NCBI RefSeq assembly: GCF_000420945.1
Contig: NZ_ATVX01000016.1
Span: forward strand, 29,326-93,325
Reading direction: 5' to 3'
DNA from: Butyrivibrio sp. VCB2006
Lineage (GTDB): Bacteria; Bacillota; Clostridia; Lachnospirales; Lachnospiraceae
Length of the DNA: 64,000 nucleotides
The notes below the pieces were generated by a model. It had not been told where the DNA came from, did not search any database, and saw only the letters and a program-made list of their open reading frames with translations. Below are positions 1 through 9,364 of the stretch, one piece after another; position 1 is the first letter of the stretch, and the number at the start of each line of letters is the position of its first letter. The position numbers were made by a program, and so were the translations under genes.

Positions 1-1890
1 AATTACAAGTTTACCATCGTCTATGATAAAGGTTACTTCTGAGAAGTTATCATTATGATTCTCAAAGTCTTCCGCTTTAAGGCCCATTGGATATTCATCT
101 GCATCTGTACCTTTAGCAATAGCCGTTCCGTTAAACTGGAAGTAGCTTCTGTCGTAAAGCTCAGTTACAATTTCTACTTCATAACCTGCTACCTGATGCT
201 CCTGTCCATCATAGGTTGCGCTGCCCTTATGTCCAATGATGTTTACTTCTGCAGTAATAGGTGTGATAGTAAGTGTTCCCGGATTTACTACAAACTGTAC
301 ATCCTTGAAGTTAGGATTATTGTTTGTGCAGTCAGCGGCTGACATTTCCATTGTGTAGTCGTCGGCGTCTGTTCCGGATGCCTTAGCTGTTCCGTTAAAC
401 ATAAAGTCTGAAGTAGTGTACTTAGGATTACTTATTTCTACATCATATCCTGTTACTGACTGTAACTGTCCGTTATAAGGAAGCCCTGCTGATTTACCTG
501 TAATAGTAACTGTTACGCCTTCAATCGGAGTAATATTAAGTTCACCGTCAGTTACTAAGAATGTTACTGTTCCGAAATTGCCACCAATGTTTTCGAACTG
601 GTCGGAAGCAAGACCCATAGCATATGTTCCTGCGTTAGTCTCAGTCACTGAAGCTGTTCCCTTGAACTTAATGTATTCTTCTGAGTAAAGGTCACTGCTG
701 ATGTGATCGATGTTGTATCCGCTTGCTGTATGTGCTTCTCCGTCATACTGAACCTGTACTTTATTACCGCTGATTTCTACAGTTACATCGATAGGATCAA
801 TCTTCTGATATCCATCTGCTACAATTTCAAAGGTTACTGCTGAGAAGTTATTGTTGTCCCAGCTAAAATCGGATGCATCAAGTCCCATGTAGTCTGTTCC
901 AACTTCTGTCTGGGTTGCGCTTGCTGTTCCGTTAAAGATGATATCATCTTCTGTGAATGGAGATCCTTCAGTTATCTTTACAGTATAGCCTTCTACTGTA
1001 TGAGCATTGCCATCATAATCAGTTGTATTATTATTACCTGTGATTTCAACCGTTACAGGCACTGCGTCAATAATAAGTTGTCCATCTGTTACTGCAAATA
1101 TTACATTTGTAAAGTTTGTGTTCGTGTTTTCAAACTGTCCCTCAAGGCCCATTGCATATGTGCCTGCATCAGTTCCTTCTGCTTCATCAGTTCCTTTGAA
1201 TATAAAGTCATTTACTGTGTAGTGACTGTCAGAAATCTCTGTAACCACATATCCACTTACTGATTTCTTAGTACCATCGTAGTCATATCTTGCGTTATTA
1301 CCAATAATGGTTACTACTACTGAATCAATAGGTGTTATTGTAATGAAACCGTCAGCTGCCAGTGTGAATGCTACAGTATAGTTAGGATCCTTGTTGTAGG
1401 AGAACTTGGAAATATCAAGTCCCATAACGGTTGTTCCTACTTCTGTCCTTGTTGCCTCAGCAGTGCCGCTATACTCAATATCGTTTTGAGGGATAAGTCC
1501 ATTTGAATCAACTGTATATCCTGTTGCACTATGGGACTCACCATCGTATGGAACTGTGGCATGGTTACCAGTAATAGTTACTGTAATGGCTGTAGGATTG
1601 ATGATCAGGCAGCCATCAGTCACTTCATACTCCACATCCTGGAATGTGGTATTTACATGTGTAAAGCTCTCTTTTGTAAGACCCATGTAGTAAGTATCTG
1701 CATTTGTACCACTTGCCTGTGCTGTAACGCCTTCTTTAAGCTTCACATCAGATGCGCTAAATCCGCTTCCTTCTACTTCTACTCCGCCAATTGTATATTT
1801 TATTGATGTTACATCAAAACCATATACAGAGAATTCTTCTCCGGTATAGGATTTTGTATCTGTTTTACCATTGATATAAACGGTAACCTT
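1..1890 (-). repeat. Seven tandem MBG-like protein repeats of about 89 residues
   Basis: Within the giant surface protein, a unit of about 265-270 bp recurs at roughly 1600-1890, 1330-1600, 1065-1330, 790-1065, 520-790, 255-520 and 1-255 (cut by the edge). Each unit reads V-x-I-x-G-(N/K) ... YDG-x-x-x-(T/S)-V-x-GY ... (F/Y)-x-GTA-x-A ... GT-x-A-GTY-x-MGL ... NF-x-x-V-x-F-x-V-x-DG-x-L-x-I-x-P. The units have drifted (YDG, YNG and YTG variants), so they are old rather than freshly amplified. The pattern resembles the MBG and related Ig-like beta-sandwich modules of bacterial surface proteins. Confidence 0.8.
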
Positions 1891-4800
1891 AACATTAGGT
1901 TTCCATACTGCATACAGGGTATTTGCATCTGAATTACCTGGGTTATTTTCATTGTCAGCCATGATATACGTAGCGCCAAATCCGATTGTAACTACCTGTG
2001 CATCGGCCTGGCTCTTATCAGTATTCCATCCAATAAGCTCATAGCCAAATCTTGTGAAATTAGCCTTAGCCGTTTCTTCTGACCAAGCTGCAACTGCTTC
2101 ATTAACGCGAAGTCTGTGATCACCAACATGATCTATTGTAACAGGGCTTCCTGATCCACCATTAGGATCATAGGTGATTGTTGTGTAAAGATCATCTCCA
2201 CTAAGTCCTGTAGGATCATATTTAGCTCTAAGAGTTACTTCGCCAAGATTCTCTCCCTTAACAACTATCAGATCATCTGTTATTTGGAAGGTACCGTTCG
2301 GGAAATATGTTGCTACAGCATTTCCATTCTTATCAAGAAGTTCCCATCCTGCAAATACTTTCTTGGTAGGAGGAGTTGCAGGTCCTGTTACAACTACTGC
2401 TGAATCGCCGGCGTATTCGCTGCTATCAAGGAATGCACTGTCTAATGTTCCCTCGCCGGGATCATATACAACCTTGACTACGCCAACTCTTCTCCACTTA
2501 GCATAGATGTTAACATCTGCTGTTACCTGTCCAAAGTCATAAGGTGTATCGTCTGAAACATTGAACCATCCGATAATCTCATAACCGGGACGAGTAAAGT
2601 TGTTCATCAGAGCGTTGGAATCAATAATATCACCATACCATGGCTTAAAGTCTGTTGACTGGTTGTTAAGTGGCTCAGTTTCTGTTCCAAGCTTAGTACT
2701 TCTATTCTTATCGCCATCCCAGTTCTCATCCAGGAGTGCTCTGAATCTTTCCTTAACCCATACTACATATACACGGGTATCATCACTTGCAGGCATTGGT
2801 GTACTCCAGTCAACAGGAGTTGTTCCGGCCCTATCTGCAAAGATGTAGCTTCCGTTTACTTCTTTGAGCTTGTATCCATCCGGTGCTGAAAGCGCACTTG
2901 CCGCTGCAAGGACATCTGCCTGTTTTCCTGAAAGAGGTGCTTCGTAAAGGAGTGTATAATCCCCAACCTTAACCTCTGCTGATTCAACAGGCTGACCTGT
3001 AGCAGAGTCAATGCCTTCTTTTACGTGTACCAGAGAGAACTTGTAGGAGTTACGTTTATGGTAAACATTAGTATTACCATATACATAATATGAATCTCCC
3101 GGAGCTACTGACTGCATTGAACTGTGAGTTTGATCTGTATATCCGGTTACGGTAAATCCAGTATACTTATTTGTAAAATTAAATTCCTTCTTATATATTT
3201 TTTCAGCAGTGTTAGCTGCAGTAGTAGGATATGTACTACCATCGATATTCTGCTTAAAGTGATAATACTTATAATCGCCATCGTTTCCTGAATCACTAAA
3301 GTAAGAAACGGCACTGGATCCATCGCTAAGGAACGCATCGAGGAATGTTGTTCTTATTCCTGAGTAGCTTCCCTCATGCCATTCTCTTTCTGAAGGCCAT
3401 GTATATCCATTATCGGAAAGTCTTGACTCATAGAGTCCGCTCATTGTCTGGGTTAAAACATCCCTATTATTCTGCCTTACATAGAATCTATAAACGATAG
3501 TATTTCTATTGTAGTAAACATTTACTACTGTAGTTCCCTTTGCAGCGATAGTCTTACCTGCTGCATCATTACCACTATATGTAAATCCAGTATATCTTTG
3601 GCTGAGTGTATTACCCAGCATCTGATCAGAGATAGCAGCATCGACATTATAATCAGAAATAACGATACTATCTTCAAAGTCATAGGTCTTATTTGCTGCG
3701 TTTACTCCATCAGTAACCTTCTGCTTCCAGATAATTACTGTAAAGCTTCCTTTACCCTTTTCCCACTTAGCATAAAGAGTTGTGTCTTCACTAATTGCAG
3801 TATTCCAGTAAAATCTCTGTGTTCCTGCTGCATCCTTGTACCAGCCCTTGAATGTATAGCCGCTTCTTGTAGGAGCTGTAGGCTCAGTTGCCTTATAGCC
3901 TGTGGCTGATGTTACATATATTGAAGGAGTATAGGATGCTCCGCCACCTGTTCCGCCATCATTTTCATTAAAGTGAATCCAGTATGCCTGAACAATTTCA
4001 GGTACCAGTTTTCTGTTATTATTATCAATTGCATCAATGGTCTCGCCGTAGTTATATACGTGACCTGCAAGGTTCTTCCATCCTACAAAGGCTTGTTCAG
4101 CCTCTTTTGGATCAACTCTTACATTAAGAGTAACGGAAGCTTCCTGCTCATTAACAGCTGTTGCCTCAAGGACCTGAACTGTTTCACCGTTTACGCCTTC
4201 CAATTTTACGTGATAAACAATCTCTATCTTAGCCTTTACTACTATAGTTTCTGATTCAGTAAATTCAATAACTCCAAAAGAGGTGAGCTGTTCATCTGTG
4301 TCCCCAATAAACCATCCTCTGAAGGTCTGATACTCACCAACATCAGGAGTACCAGGATTGTAAAGTTCCTCACCGTTCTTAATAAGCTGTTCATTTACTG
4401 TGTTCCAGGTTCTGGATTCAAAATTAAATACCTGGAACTGATATGTTCTGACTGCGCGGTTATTTCCATCTTCAATAGCTGCCCAAATATATGCAGAGAA
4501 GGAATTTGCGTCGAAATCAGCACTATCTGCACTGGCGTCTGCGATTTCCTGTGCGTATCCATTGTCATCTTTATGTACTACCTTGAATTCTTCACCTTCC
4601 ATGGCAGAAGCAAGGGTCATTGTTACATGAACATATTTGGAATCAGCCGGCTCAATTTCTTCGCCATCTGCATTATAAAATGTAATATCAACACCCTTTG
4701 CCTTAGAAACGTTTTCTCCAAGGGCACTTGTTGCAGCTGCAAGGGCTTCGTCCTCAGGAATTGCGGTAACAACCATTGTAGTTCCTTCTGGGAAAATGCC

Positions 4801-5646
4801 TTCATCAGCTGAAACTGTTACATTTATTCCGCCTGCGCCACCAGCAAAATCCTTTGCAGGCATATTTGAAAGTTTTTCAAATGTAGCTTTATAAGAAGTA
4901 TCTTTTTCTACATTTGAAGGAACAAAGGTTGACTCTGAAGAAACTGTATTACCATCCTCATCAACCCATGCCATAAATTGATAATATTTGTTAACTGCTG
5001 TTGCTGTTGATCCCTCAAACTTAGCAGTCTTATCATTTATATTAATGGTCTCAGAGGACTTTGATACACGTCCGCCAAGCTCAGCTGAATATGTAACTGT
5101 AACAAGCTTTTCTTCGAGCTCTTTTTCTTCTTTCTCTTCCTTTTCTTCGGAAGATCCTAAAGCTGCAGCGTCGTCTTTTTCAGCAGAAGAAGCAAGTGTT
5201 GCTGCATCTGCAGCTTCTTCGCTTTCTCCAGATTCCTCTTTCTTCCCTTCCCCATCTTCAGGAATATCAGCGGGATCTGTTACACCTGCTGTTGCTTCAT
5301 CTATAACAGGTTCACCTCCAGCGGGCTCTGCAGGCACTTCCGGCTGTGGTTCTCCCGGTGCAGGGTCCTGAGTCTGTTCATCGCCTTGTGGCTCTGAAGC
5401 AGGCTCCTGTTCAGCAGCCTGTTCTTCATTTGACTGCTCAGGATTACCTGTTGGCTCCTCATTATTTGTTTCCTGCTCTTCATTATCCTGAGCTGGCTCT
5501 TCTGTTGGCGCCGGTTCTGCCGGAGCTTCAACATTTTCATCGCCATCAGCATATACTCTGATGCTTGCAAAATCACTGTGGAAAGTGGTTGCAATAAGAG
5601 CTAATGCCAGGAGATAAGCTAAAAATCGGTTCCATTTCCTTAACAT
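1..5646 (-). CDS. Giant secreted repeat protein (InlB-like and MBG-like repeats), C-terminus beyond the left edge
   Basis: One reading frame stays open from the ATG at 5646 to base 1, so at least 1882 residues are encoded and the C-terminus lies outside the window. An AGGAGGGA ribosome-binding site sits at 5653-5660. Residues 1 to about 33 form a signal peptide (basic start, Leu/Ala core, cleavage near VYA-DG). Next comes a Pro/Glu/Gln/Ser-rich low-complexity stretch to about residue 200. The middle has Trp- and Gly-rich modules of the Listeria-Bacteroides type (phrases such as GYEIIGWF, YAKWRR, LYAVWKP), and the last 630 residues seen are MBG-like repeats. Such proteins are surface adhesins or wall-associated scaffolds; no catalytic motif was seen. 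A sortase signal or other anchor, if present, is outside the window. The frame was checked by translating several separated segments. Its exact ligand is unknown. Confidence 0.85.
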   Translation of the reverse strand, partial: MLRKWNRFLAYLLALALIATTFHSDFASIRVYADGDENVEAPAEPAPTEEPAQDNEEQETNNEEPTGNPEQSNEEQAAEQEPASEPQGDEQTQDPAPGEPQPEVPAEPAGGEPVIDEATAGVTDPADIPEDGEGKKEESGESEEAADAATLASSAEKDDAAALGSSEEKEEKEEKELEEKLVTVTYSAELGGRVSKSSETININDKTAKFEGSTATAVNKYYQFMAWVDEDGNTVSSESTFVPSNVEKDTSYKATFEKLSNMPAKDFAGGAGGINVTVSADEGIFPEGTTMVVTAIPEDEALAAATSALGENVSKAKGVDITFYNADGEEIEPADSKYVHVTMTLASAMEGEEFKVVHKDDNGYAQEIADASADSADFDANSFSAYIWAAIEDGNNRAVRTYQFQVFNFESRTWNTVNEQLIKNGEELYNPGTPDVGEYQTFRGWFIGDTDEQLTSFGVIEFTESETIVVKAKIEIVYHVKLEGVNGETVQVLEATAVNEQEASVTLNVRVDPKEAEQAFVGWKNLAGHVYNYGETIDAIDNNNRKLVPEIVQAYWIHFNENDGGTGGGASYTPSIYVTSATGYKATEPTAPTRSGYTFKGWYKDAAGTQRFYWNTAISEDTTLYAKWEKGKGSFTVIIWKQKVTDGVNAANKTYDFEDSIVISDYNVDAAISDQMLGNTLSQRYTGFTYSGNDAAGKTIAAKGTTVVNVYYNRNTIVYRFYVRQNNRDVLTQTMSGLYESRLSDNGYTWPSEREWHEGSYSGIRTTFLDAFLSDGSSAVSYFSDSGNDGDYKYYHFKQNIDGSTYPTTAANTAEKIYKKEFNFTNKYTGFTVTGYTDQTHSSMQSVAPGDSYYVYGNTNVYHKRNSYKFSLVHVKEGIDSATGQPVESAEVKVGDYTLLYEAPLSGKQADVLAAASALSAPDGYKLKEVNGSYIFADRAGTTPVDWSTPMPASDDTRVYVVWVKERFRALLDENWDGDKNRSTKLGTETEPLNNQSTDFKPWYGDIIDSNALMNNFTRPGYEIIGWFNVSDDTPYDFGQVTADVNIYAKWRRVGVVKVVYDPGEGTLDSAFLDSSEYAGDSAVVVTGPATPPTKKVFAGWELLDKNGNAVATYFPNGTFQITDDLIVVKGENLGEVTLRAKYDPTGLSGDDLYTTITYDPNGGSGSPVTIDHVGDHRLRVNEAVAAWSEETAKANFTRFGYELIGWNTDKSQADAQVVTIGFGATYIMADNENNPGNSDANTLYAVWKPNVKVTVYINGKTDTKSYTGEEFSVYGFDVTSIKYTIGGVEVEGSGFSASDVKLKEGVTAQASGTNADTYYMGLTKESFTHVNTTFQDVEYEVTDGCLIINPTAITVTITGNHATVPYDGESHSATGYTVDSNGLIPQNDIEYSGTAEATRTEVGTTVMGLDISKFSYNKDPNYTVAFTLAADGFITITPIDSVVVTIIGNNARYDYDGTKKSVSGYVVTEISDSHYTVNDFIFKGTDEAEGTDAGTYAMGLEGQFENTNTNFTNVIFAVTDGQLIIDAVPVTVEITGNNNTTDYDGNAHTVEGYTVKITEGSPFTEDDIIFNGTASATQTEVGTDYMGLDASDFSWDNNNFSAVTFEIVADGYQKIDPIDVTVEISGNKVQVQYDGEAHTASGYNIDHISSDLYSEEYIKFKGTASVTETNAGTYAMGLASDQFENIGGNFGTVTFLVTDGELNITPIEGVTVTITGKSAGLPYNGQLQSVTGYDVEISNPKYTTSDFMFNGTAKASGTDADDYTMEMSAADCTNNNPNFKDVQFVVNPGTLTITPITAEVNIIGHKGSATYDGQEHQVAGYEVEIVTELYDRSYFQFNGTAIAKGTDADEYPMGLKAEDFENHNDNFSEVTFIIDDGKLVI

Positions 5647-5717
5647 AAAATATCCCTCCTCATAAGTGTCGATATAGTATGGAGTTTGGTTTCCGGTTAA
5701 TAGTTACTAGAGTCTTC

Positions 5718-5936
5718 TCACTCTGCTAGACTTTGGATATTCTGGCCCTCAGCCAAGGCTTGATCCATAAGTCTGATCAGTTCAAGGGCACTTCTGAACC
5801 TCATAATTCTGTTTTCTTCAGCCCATACAATACGACCTTGCCAGGTGCCTCTCTGACAATGGTCCACCTTCACGATGAAGGTTCCTTTATTTCTCCCAGG
5901 ATCAGGATAGTTTGACTCAGAATTCTTTTTATTCAT
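5718..5936 (-). CDS. Small conserved hypothetical protein, 72 residues
   Basis: The start ATG at 5936 follows an AAAGGA ribosome-binding site. The first 17 residues are polar and probably disordered. The rest is a compact stretch (FIVKVDHCQRGTWQGRIVWAEE, then an RFRSALELIRLMDQAL helix) of a type I associate with small uncharacterised Clostridia proteins. The single Cys-Gln-Arg-Gly-Thr-Trp-Gln-Gly segment looks like two beta strands packing on the C-terminal helix. There is no signal peptide, membrane segment or catalytic motif. It lies 71 bp upstream of the giant surface gene on the same strand, so the two may share a transcript. Function unknown. Confidence 0.7.
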   Translation of the reverse strand: MNKKNSESNYPDPGRNKGTFIVKVDHCQRGTWQGRIVWAEENRIMRFRSALELIRLMDQALAEGQNIQSLAE

Positions 5937-6212
5937 AGCAATATATCCTTTCTTTCATCCTTCGATGAAATAATATTACAGGTTTTGCAATCATATAAAA
6001 TATCATATGAAGGCCCTATTTTTGCGGATTTGGCTTAAAAGAAAATGAATAAAATGAAGAGTAAATAAAGTAAACGTTTGAAAAAATACAGATTTTTTTT
6101 AGAATATGTAGTTCTCAAAACCACCTTAGATACAGTTTTTTCGTAAAGAAAAGGCCAGTGCTGGGTTTTAGTTTCCCATCACTAGCCTGTTTTTGTTTAT
6201 TGAATTTTTATT
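5937..6212. other. AT-rich intergenic region between the small gene and fbp
   Basis: Very AT-rich. It should hold the promoter of the small gene and surface protein, but no convincing -35/-10 pair was chosen. A cre-like half palindrome (GTAAACGTTTGA, about 6070-6082) is present but weak. A terminator hairpin for fbp lies at its right end. Confidence 0.5.
6152..6188 (-). terminator. Probable terminator of the nth-fbp transcript
   Basis: Arms AGGCCAGTGCTGGG (6152-6165) and CCCATCACTAGCCT (6175-6188) pair along 14 positions with one G-U and one mismatch. On the minus strand the hairpin is followed by TTTTCTTT, 25 bp past the fbp stop. A T-run on the other side could make it bidirectional. Confidence 0.7.
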
Positions 6213-8168
6213 TCAGTATTTTTCTCTTATGATTCCACTCTCATAAGCTGATAGCAAATCTTTCAAATCTTCTATCTGCTTTTGAAGAGTCTTTCCGATG
6301 TCGGTATCTCTTACCAGTATTCGCTTTTTGGTCTTCTCAGTTATCTGTATGGTTGGAGTATTCTCCTGCCCTTTTATATATGGTTTATGAGCCGCCAGAG
6401 CAAGATGATGTGAGTTAAAAATCAGCGTATATCCCGCGATTCCTGTCTGTTCATGATAAGCCTTGGAAATACCGCCATCTATGATATAGAGCTTTCCACC
6501 TGCCTTAACCGGGCTCTCACCCTTTTTGGTCTTTACCGGAACATGTCCGTTTATGATATGGGCCCACTCCGGATCGAGGCCAAATTCCTTAAGTATCTTA
6601 TCTGCATATTCTTCCTTGGCCGAGAAGCTGTAATAAGGATTGAAATTCTCCACACACAGCTCTTTTTCATTCTTAAGGAAAAGATGCTCGAAGGTTGTCA
6701 TTTTGTCTTTACCAAAAAGCGGAGACCTGGGGCCGCTCCAAAGATACCACATAAGGTCAACAGCGTCCTGTTTTTTGTCTGCATCATCTCTTGGATCCAG
6801 GAAAAAGGCATCATGGATCTTCACATTTAAGTAATCCATCAGCTCTTTTCCTGAAAACTTCCCATCCCTGGTTTCCATGCAGATGAATTTTCCCTTCTCA
6901 TCCATTGGAATGCAGCCGTGATACAAAAGATTGTTATTTATGGCCCTGTACATGGCTCCATGAGAATACAAAAACTGCACGTGTTTGATCAGAAGCTGTG
7001 AGTGGACAAAGCTAAGACGAAGAGTACGCATCAGCTCTTTTTCCTCATCAGTTAGTTCATAAGGGTTCTTAGGATCAATAGTTGGAAAGTTGGTATCGTT
7101 TAGCTTGTAATCCTTCTTGCCAATGTGTATTGTTCCATTTTTGTAATCGATTTTATCCAAAAGAAGTCTTTCTTCTAATTTATATTCAGGGTGCTTTTTA
7201 ATAAGCTGGCCCTCAAGTTTAAGCTGAATTATGCTTATGGCCTTGCACATCTTGGCTGCAAGGTCAGGATTTACGGAATCGTATTTATTCTCATCAAGGA
7301 GATGGGGCTTGAAACAATCACAAGGATCGTCCCCATAAACCTCTGCCGCAAACATGGACAGGGGCCTTAGATTGATTCCATAGCCATCCTCCAGAGCATC
7401 AAAGCTGTTGTAGCTTGTACCGATTCTAAGGACATTTGCAATGCAGGCAGTATTTCCGCAGGCTGCGCCCATCCAATCTATATCATGGTTTCCCCACTGA
7501 ATGTCCACATCATGGAAATTCATGAGTTCTTCCATAACAAGGTCAGGTCTTGGACCTCTGTCAAAAATGTCACCTATTATATGAAGGGAATCAATTGTGA
7601 GATTCTGAATCAGCTCGCAGAGCGCAATAACAAAGGCATCTGCAGAATCTATCTCGATGATGCCGCTTATGATTTCGTTGTAATATAGCTTTTTGTTGGC
7701 GTCGTTCATATCAAGATGCAAGAGTTCATCTATAGCATAGGCATAGTCGACAGGCATCTTTTTACGAACTTTGGACCTGGTATATTTGGAGCTTACCACA
7801 CGGCATATGGCAATAAGTCTGTTGATAGCTATCTTTTGATGTTCATGAAGAATTTTGGACGAAACAGTCTCATCATGCTTGTATCTGCTAATTGCTTCCC
7901 TTGGATAATAGATGAGATTAGCAAGCTCAAGCTGCTCTGATTCTGACATCATATTGCCGAAGGTCTCTTCAATTTTGGCACGAATGATACCTGATGAGCT
8001 GCGCAGAAGATGTGAAAAGCTGTCATACTCCCCGTGGATATCGGAAAAGAAATACTCAGTTCCCTTGGGCAGTGCGCAGATTGCGCGAAGGTTGATTATC
8101 TCTGCCCCTGCTTTTCTTGAATTAGGAAATTCTTTACTTAGAAGTCGTAAATACTCTATATTCCTCAT
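6213..8168 (-). CDS. fbp: Fructose-1,6-bisphosphatase, class III (Firmicutes type)
   Basis: Hydrolyses fructose 1,6-bisphosphate to fructose 6-phosphate and phosphate, the committed step of gluconeogenesis, in the cytoplasm. The 651-residue length fits the Firmicutes Fbp family (FBPase_2). Calcineurin-like metallophosphatase motifs are clear: SDIHGEYDSF near residue 42, GDIFDRGPRPD near 200 and WGNHDIDWMGAACG just after, which carry the metal ligands; GHVPVKTKKGESP and DGGISKAY lie near the C-terminus. The start overlaps the end of nth by 4 bp (ATGA), so the two are translationally coupled. This enzyme is unrelated to the E. coli class I and GlpX class II enzymes. Together with fruK and glgP elsewhere in the window it covers sugar-phosphate turnover in both directions. 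Confidence 0.95.
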   Translation of the reverse strand: MRNIEYLRLLSKEFPNSRKAGAEIINLRAICALPKGTEYFFSDIHGEYDSFSHLLRSSSGIIRAKIEETFGNMMSESEQLELANLIYYPREAISRYKHDETVSSKILHEHQKIAINRLIAICRVVSSKYTRSKVRKKMPVDYAYAIDELLHLDMNDANKKLYYNEIISGIIEIDSADAFVIALCELIQNLTIDSLHIIGDIFDRGPRPDLVMEELMNFHDVDIQWGNHDIDWMGAACGNTACIANVLRIGTSYNSFDALEDGYGINLRPLSMFAAEVYGDDPCDCFKPHLLDENKYDSVNPDLAAKMCKAISIIQLKLEGQLIKKHPEYKLEERLLLDKIDYKNGTIHIGKKDYKLNDTNFPTIDPKNPYELTDEEKELMRTLRLSFVHSQLLIKHVQFLYSHGAMYRAINNNLLYHGCIPMDEKGKFICMETRDGKFSGKELMDYLNVKIHDAFFLDPRDDADKKQDAVDLMWYLWSGPRSPLFGKDKMTTFEHLFLKNEKELCVENFNPYYSFSAKEEYADKILKEFGLDPEWAHIINGHVPVKTKKGESPVKAGGKLYIIDGGISKAYHEQTGIAGYTLIFNSHHLALAAHKPYIKGQENTPTIQITEKTKKRILVRDTDIGKTLQKQIEDLKDLLSAYESGIIREKY

Positions 8169-8806
8169 GAGTCCCCCTTTTTACCCGTCTTACAAATATC
8201 TTTGAGGCAGCATCTATCGCAGTCCGGGCGCCTTGCTACGCACACCTCTCTTCCATGAGTAACAAATCTGTGGCACAAGGCATTTCCTTCCTCCGGAGGG
8301 ATTATCTTCCAAAGAGCCTTTTCCACTTTGGCAGGATCTTTTTCATTATCCACAAGTCCAATAAGGTTACAAAGCCTGATGCAATGGGTATCTGTAACTA
8401 TGGCAGGCTTGCCGTACACATCTCCAAGAACCAGATTGGCACTCTTTCTGCCAACTCCGGGAAGTTTCAAAAGTTCCTCCATAGTGTCCGGAACAACTCC
8501 GCCGTACACATCTCTTAACATTTTCATGCAGGCTGAAATATCCCTCGCCTTGGAATTACCAAGTCCGCAGGGCCTTACAATCTCTTCTATCTTCTCCACC
8601 GGCGCATCAGCCAAAGCCTCAAGCGTAGAATATTTCTCATATAAAAGAGGTGTTATCATATCCACCCTCTTATCTGTGCACTGAGCTGCCAATCGCACAC
8701 TTACGAGAAGCTGCCAGGCCTTGTCGTAGGCCAGAGTACACACTGCATCCGGATATTCTTTTCGTAGTCTCTCTATGACTTCCAATGCTAATTGTTTCTT
8801 GGTCAT
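8165..8806 (-). CDS. nth: Endonuclease III, DNA glycosylase/AP lyase
   Basis: A 213-residue base-excision repair enzyme that removes oxidised pyrimidines and cleaves the abasic site. The helix-hairpin-helix LPGVGRKSA carries the Schiff-base lysine, and the catalytic aspartate is in the following VTDTHCIRL. The C-terminus has the [4Fe-4S] ligand set C-X6-C-X2-C-X5-C (from CVARRPDC to ICKTG), so the cluster loop is intact. Length is normal for the family. The ATG at 8806 has an AAAGGT upstream. It shares 4 bp with fbp; pairing a repair gene with a gluconeogenic gene looks like transcriptional convenience, not a shared pathway. Confidence 0.95.
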   Translation of the reverse strand: MTKKQLALEVIERLRKEYPDAVCTLAYDKAWQLLVSVRLAAQCTDKRVDMITPLLYEKYSTLEALADAPVEKIEEIVRPCGLGNSKARDISACMKMLRDVYGGVVPDTMEELLKLPGVGRKSANLVLGDVYGKPAIVTDTHCIRLCNLIGLVDNEKDPAKVEKALWKIIPPEEGNALCHRFVTHGREVCVARRPDCDRCCLKDICKTGKKGDS

Positions 8807-8960
8807 TTGTTGATTCTACCTTTCGCATGTAACAACCAATTACAGGTTCATAGCTAAATTCATCCTCTTATTTCTATCATAATATATTTACGCTTCCAAA
8901 AATCATGTTTTTTCGTTCTAATATGTTGACAATCATGCTCTGATAAATTGGTAAAAAATA

Positions 8961-8992
8961 CGGCTTATTCAGAAGTAACTCCAAATAAGCCG
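8961..8992 (-). terminator. Terminator of the ECF sigma operon
   Basis: Arms CGGCTTATT (8961-8969) and AATAAGCCG (8984-8992). On the minus strand the hairpin is followed by TATTTTTTACC, about 35 bp past the stop of the last gene of the operon. Confidence 0.8.
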
Positions 8993-9028
8993 CAGTTTCC
9001 GCACAACGCATATCTATAAAGTTATGGT

Positions 9029-9334
9029 TCAAAAGACCTTTCCGTCTCTGAAGTAATCAAAGAACATATCTGCCCCTGCCATACTCATTGCAAAGAATGC
9101 CACCACCAGCATCAGGAATATGGCTGCCTTGTCGTAGACAATCCTGTCAGTTAAAAAGTTAGAAATGAGAAGCTCTATTCCAAGACCGATTATCATCAAA
9201 GGCCAGAGATTAAATATCATGTCATAACTGATAAGATTAAAGAAAAGGTGTAATACAAATGCAATTCCCAGAGCTATCATGAAAAGACCTGTTGTTATAG
9301 AACCAACTCTATGAACTCTTACTGTATTTTCCAT
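9029..9334 (-). CDS. Small membrane protein, LiaF/DUF5668-like
   Basis: 101 residues with three predicted membrane segments: about 12-32 (TTGLFMIALGIAFVLHLFF), 40-58 (FNLWPLMIIGLGIELLI) and 69-88. The motif FNLWPLMIIGLGIELL is typical of the small transmembrane domain found in LiaI/LiaF-type and DUF5668 envelope-stress proteins. It is the last gene of the ECF sigma operon, 30 bp after the previous one, so it is probably a target or accessory of that regulator. The GGAAGGA before the ATG supports the start. No enzymatic motif is visible. The family assignment is by pattern only. Confidence 0.7.
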   Translation of the reverse strand: MENTVRVHRVGSITTGLFMIALGIAFVLHLFFNLISYDMIFNLWPLMIIGLGIELLISNFLTDRIVYDKAAIFLMLVVAFFAMSMAGADMFFDYFRDGKVF

Positions 9335-9364
9335 ACTATGCCGTTCCTTCCATAATAATTATAT

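Noticed and set aside
1..1890. Regular 265-bp DNA repeats
   Set aside because: They are coding repeats of a surface protein, not an array or transposon.
4988..5371. A plus-strand open frame of 127 residues, rich in Ser
   Set aside because: It is the antisense of the Glu/Ala-rich start of the surface protein; no ribosome-binding site.
6070..6082. cre-like sequence upstream of the small gene
   Set aside because: Only one half matches the consensus, and AT-rich sequence gives such matches by chance.
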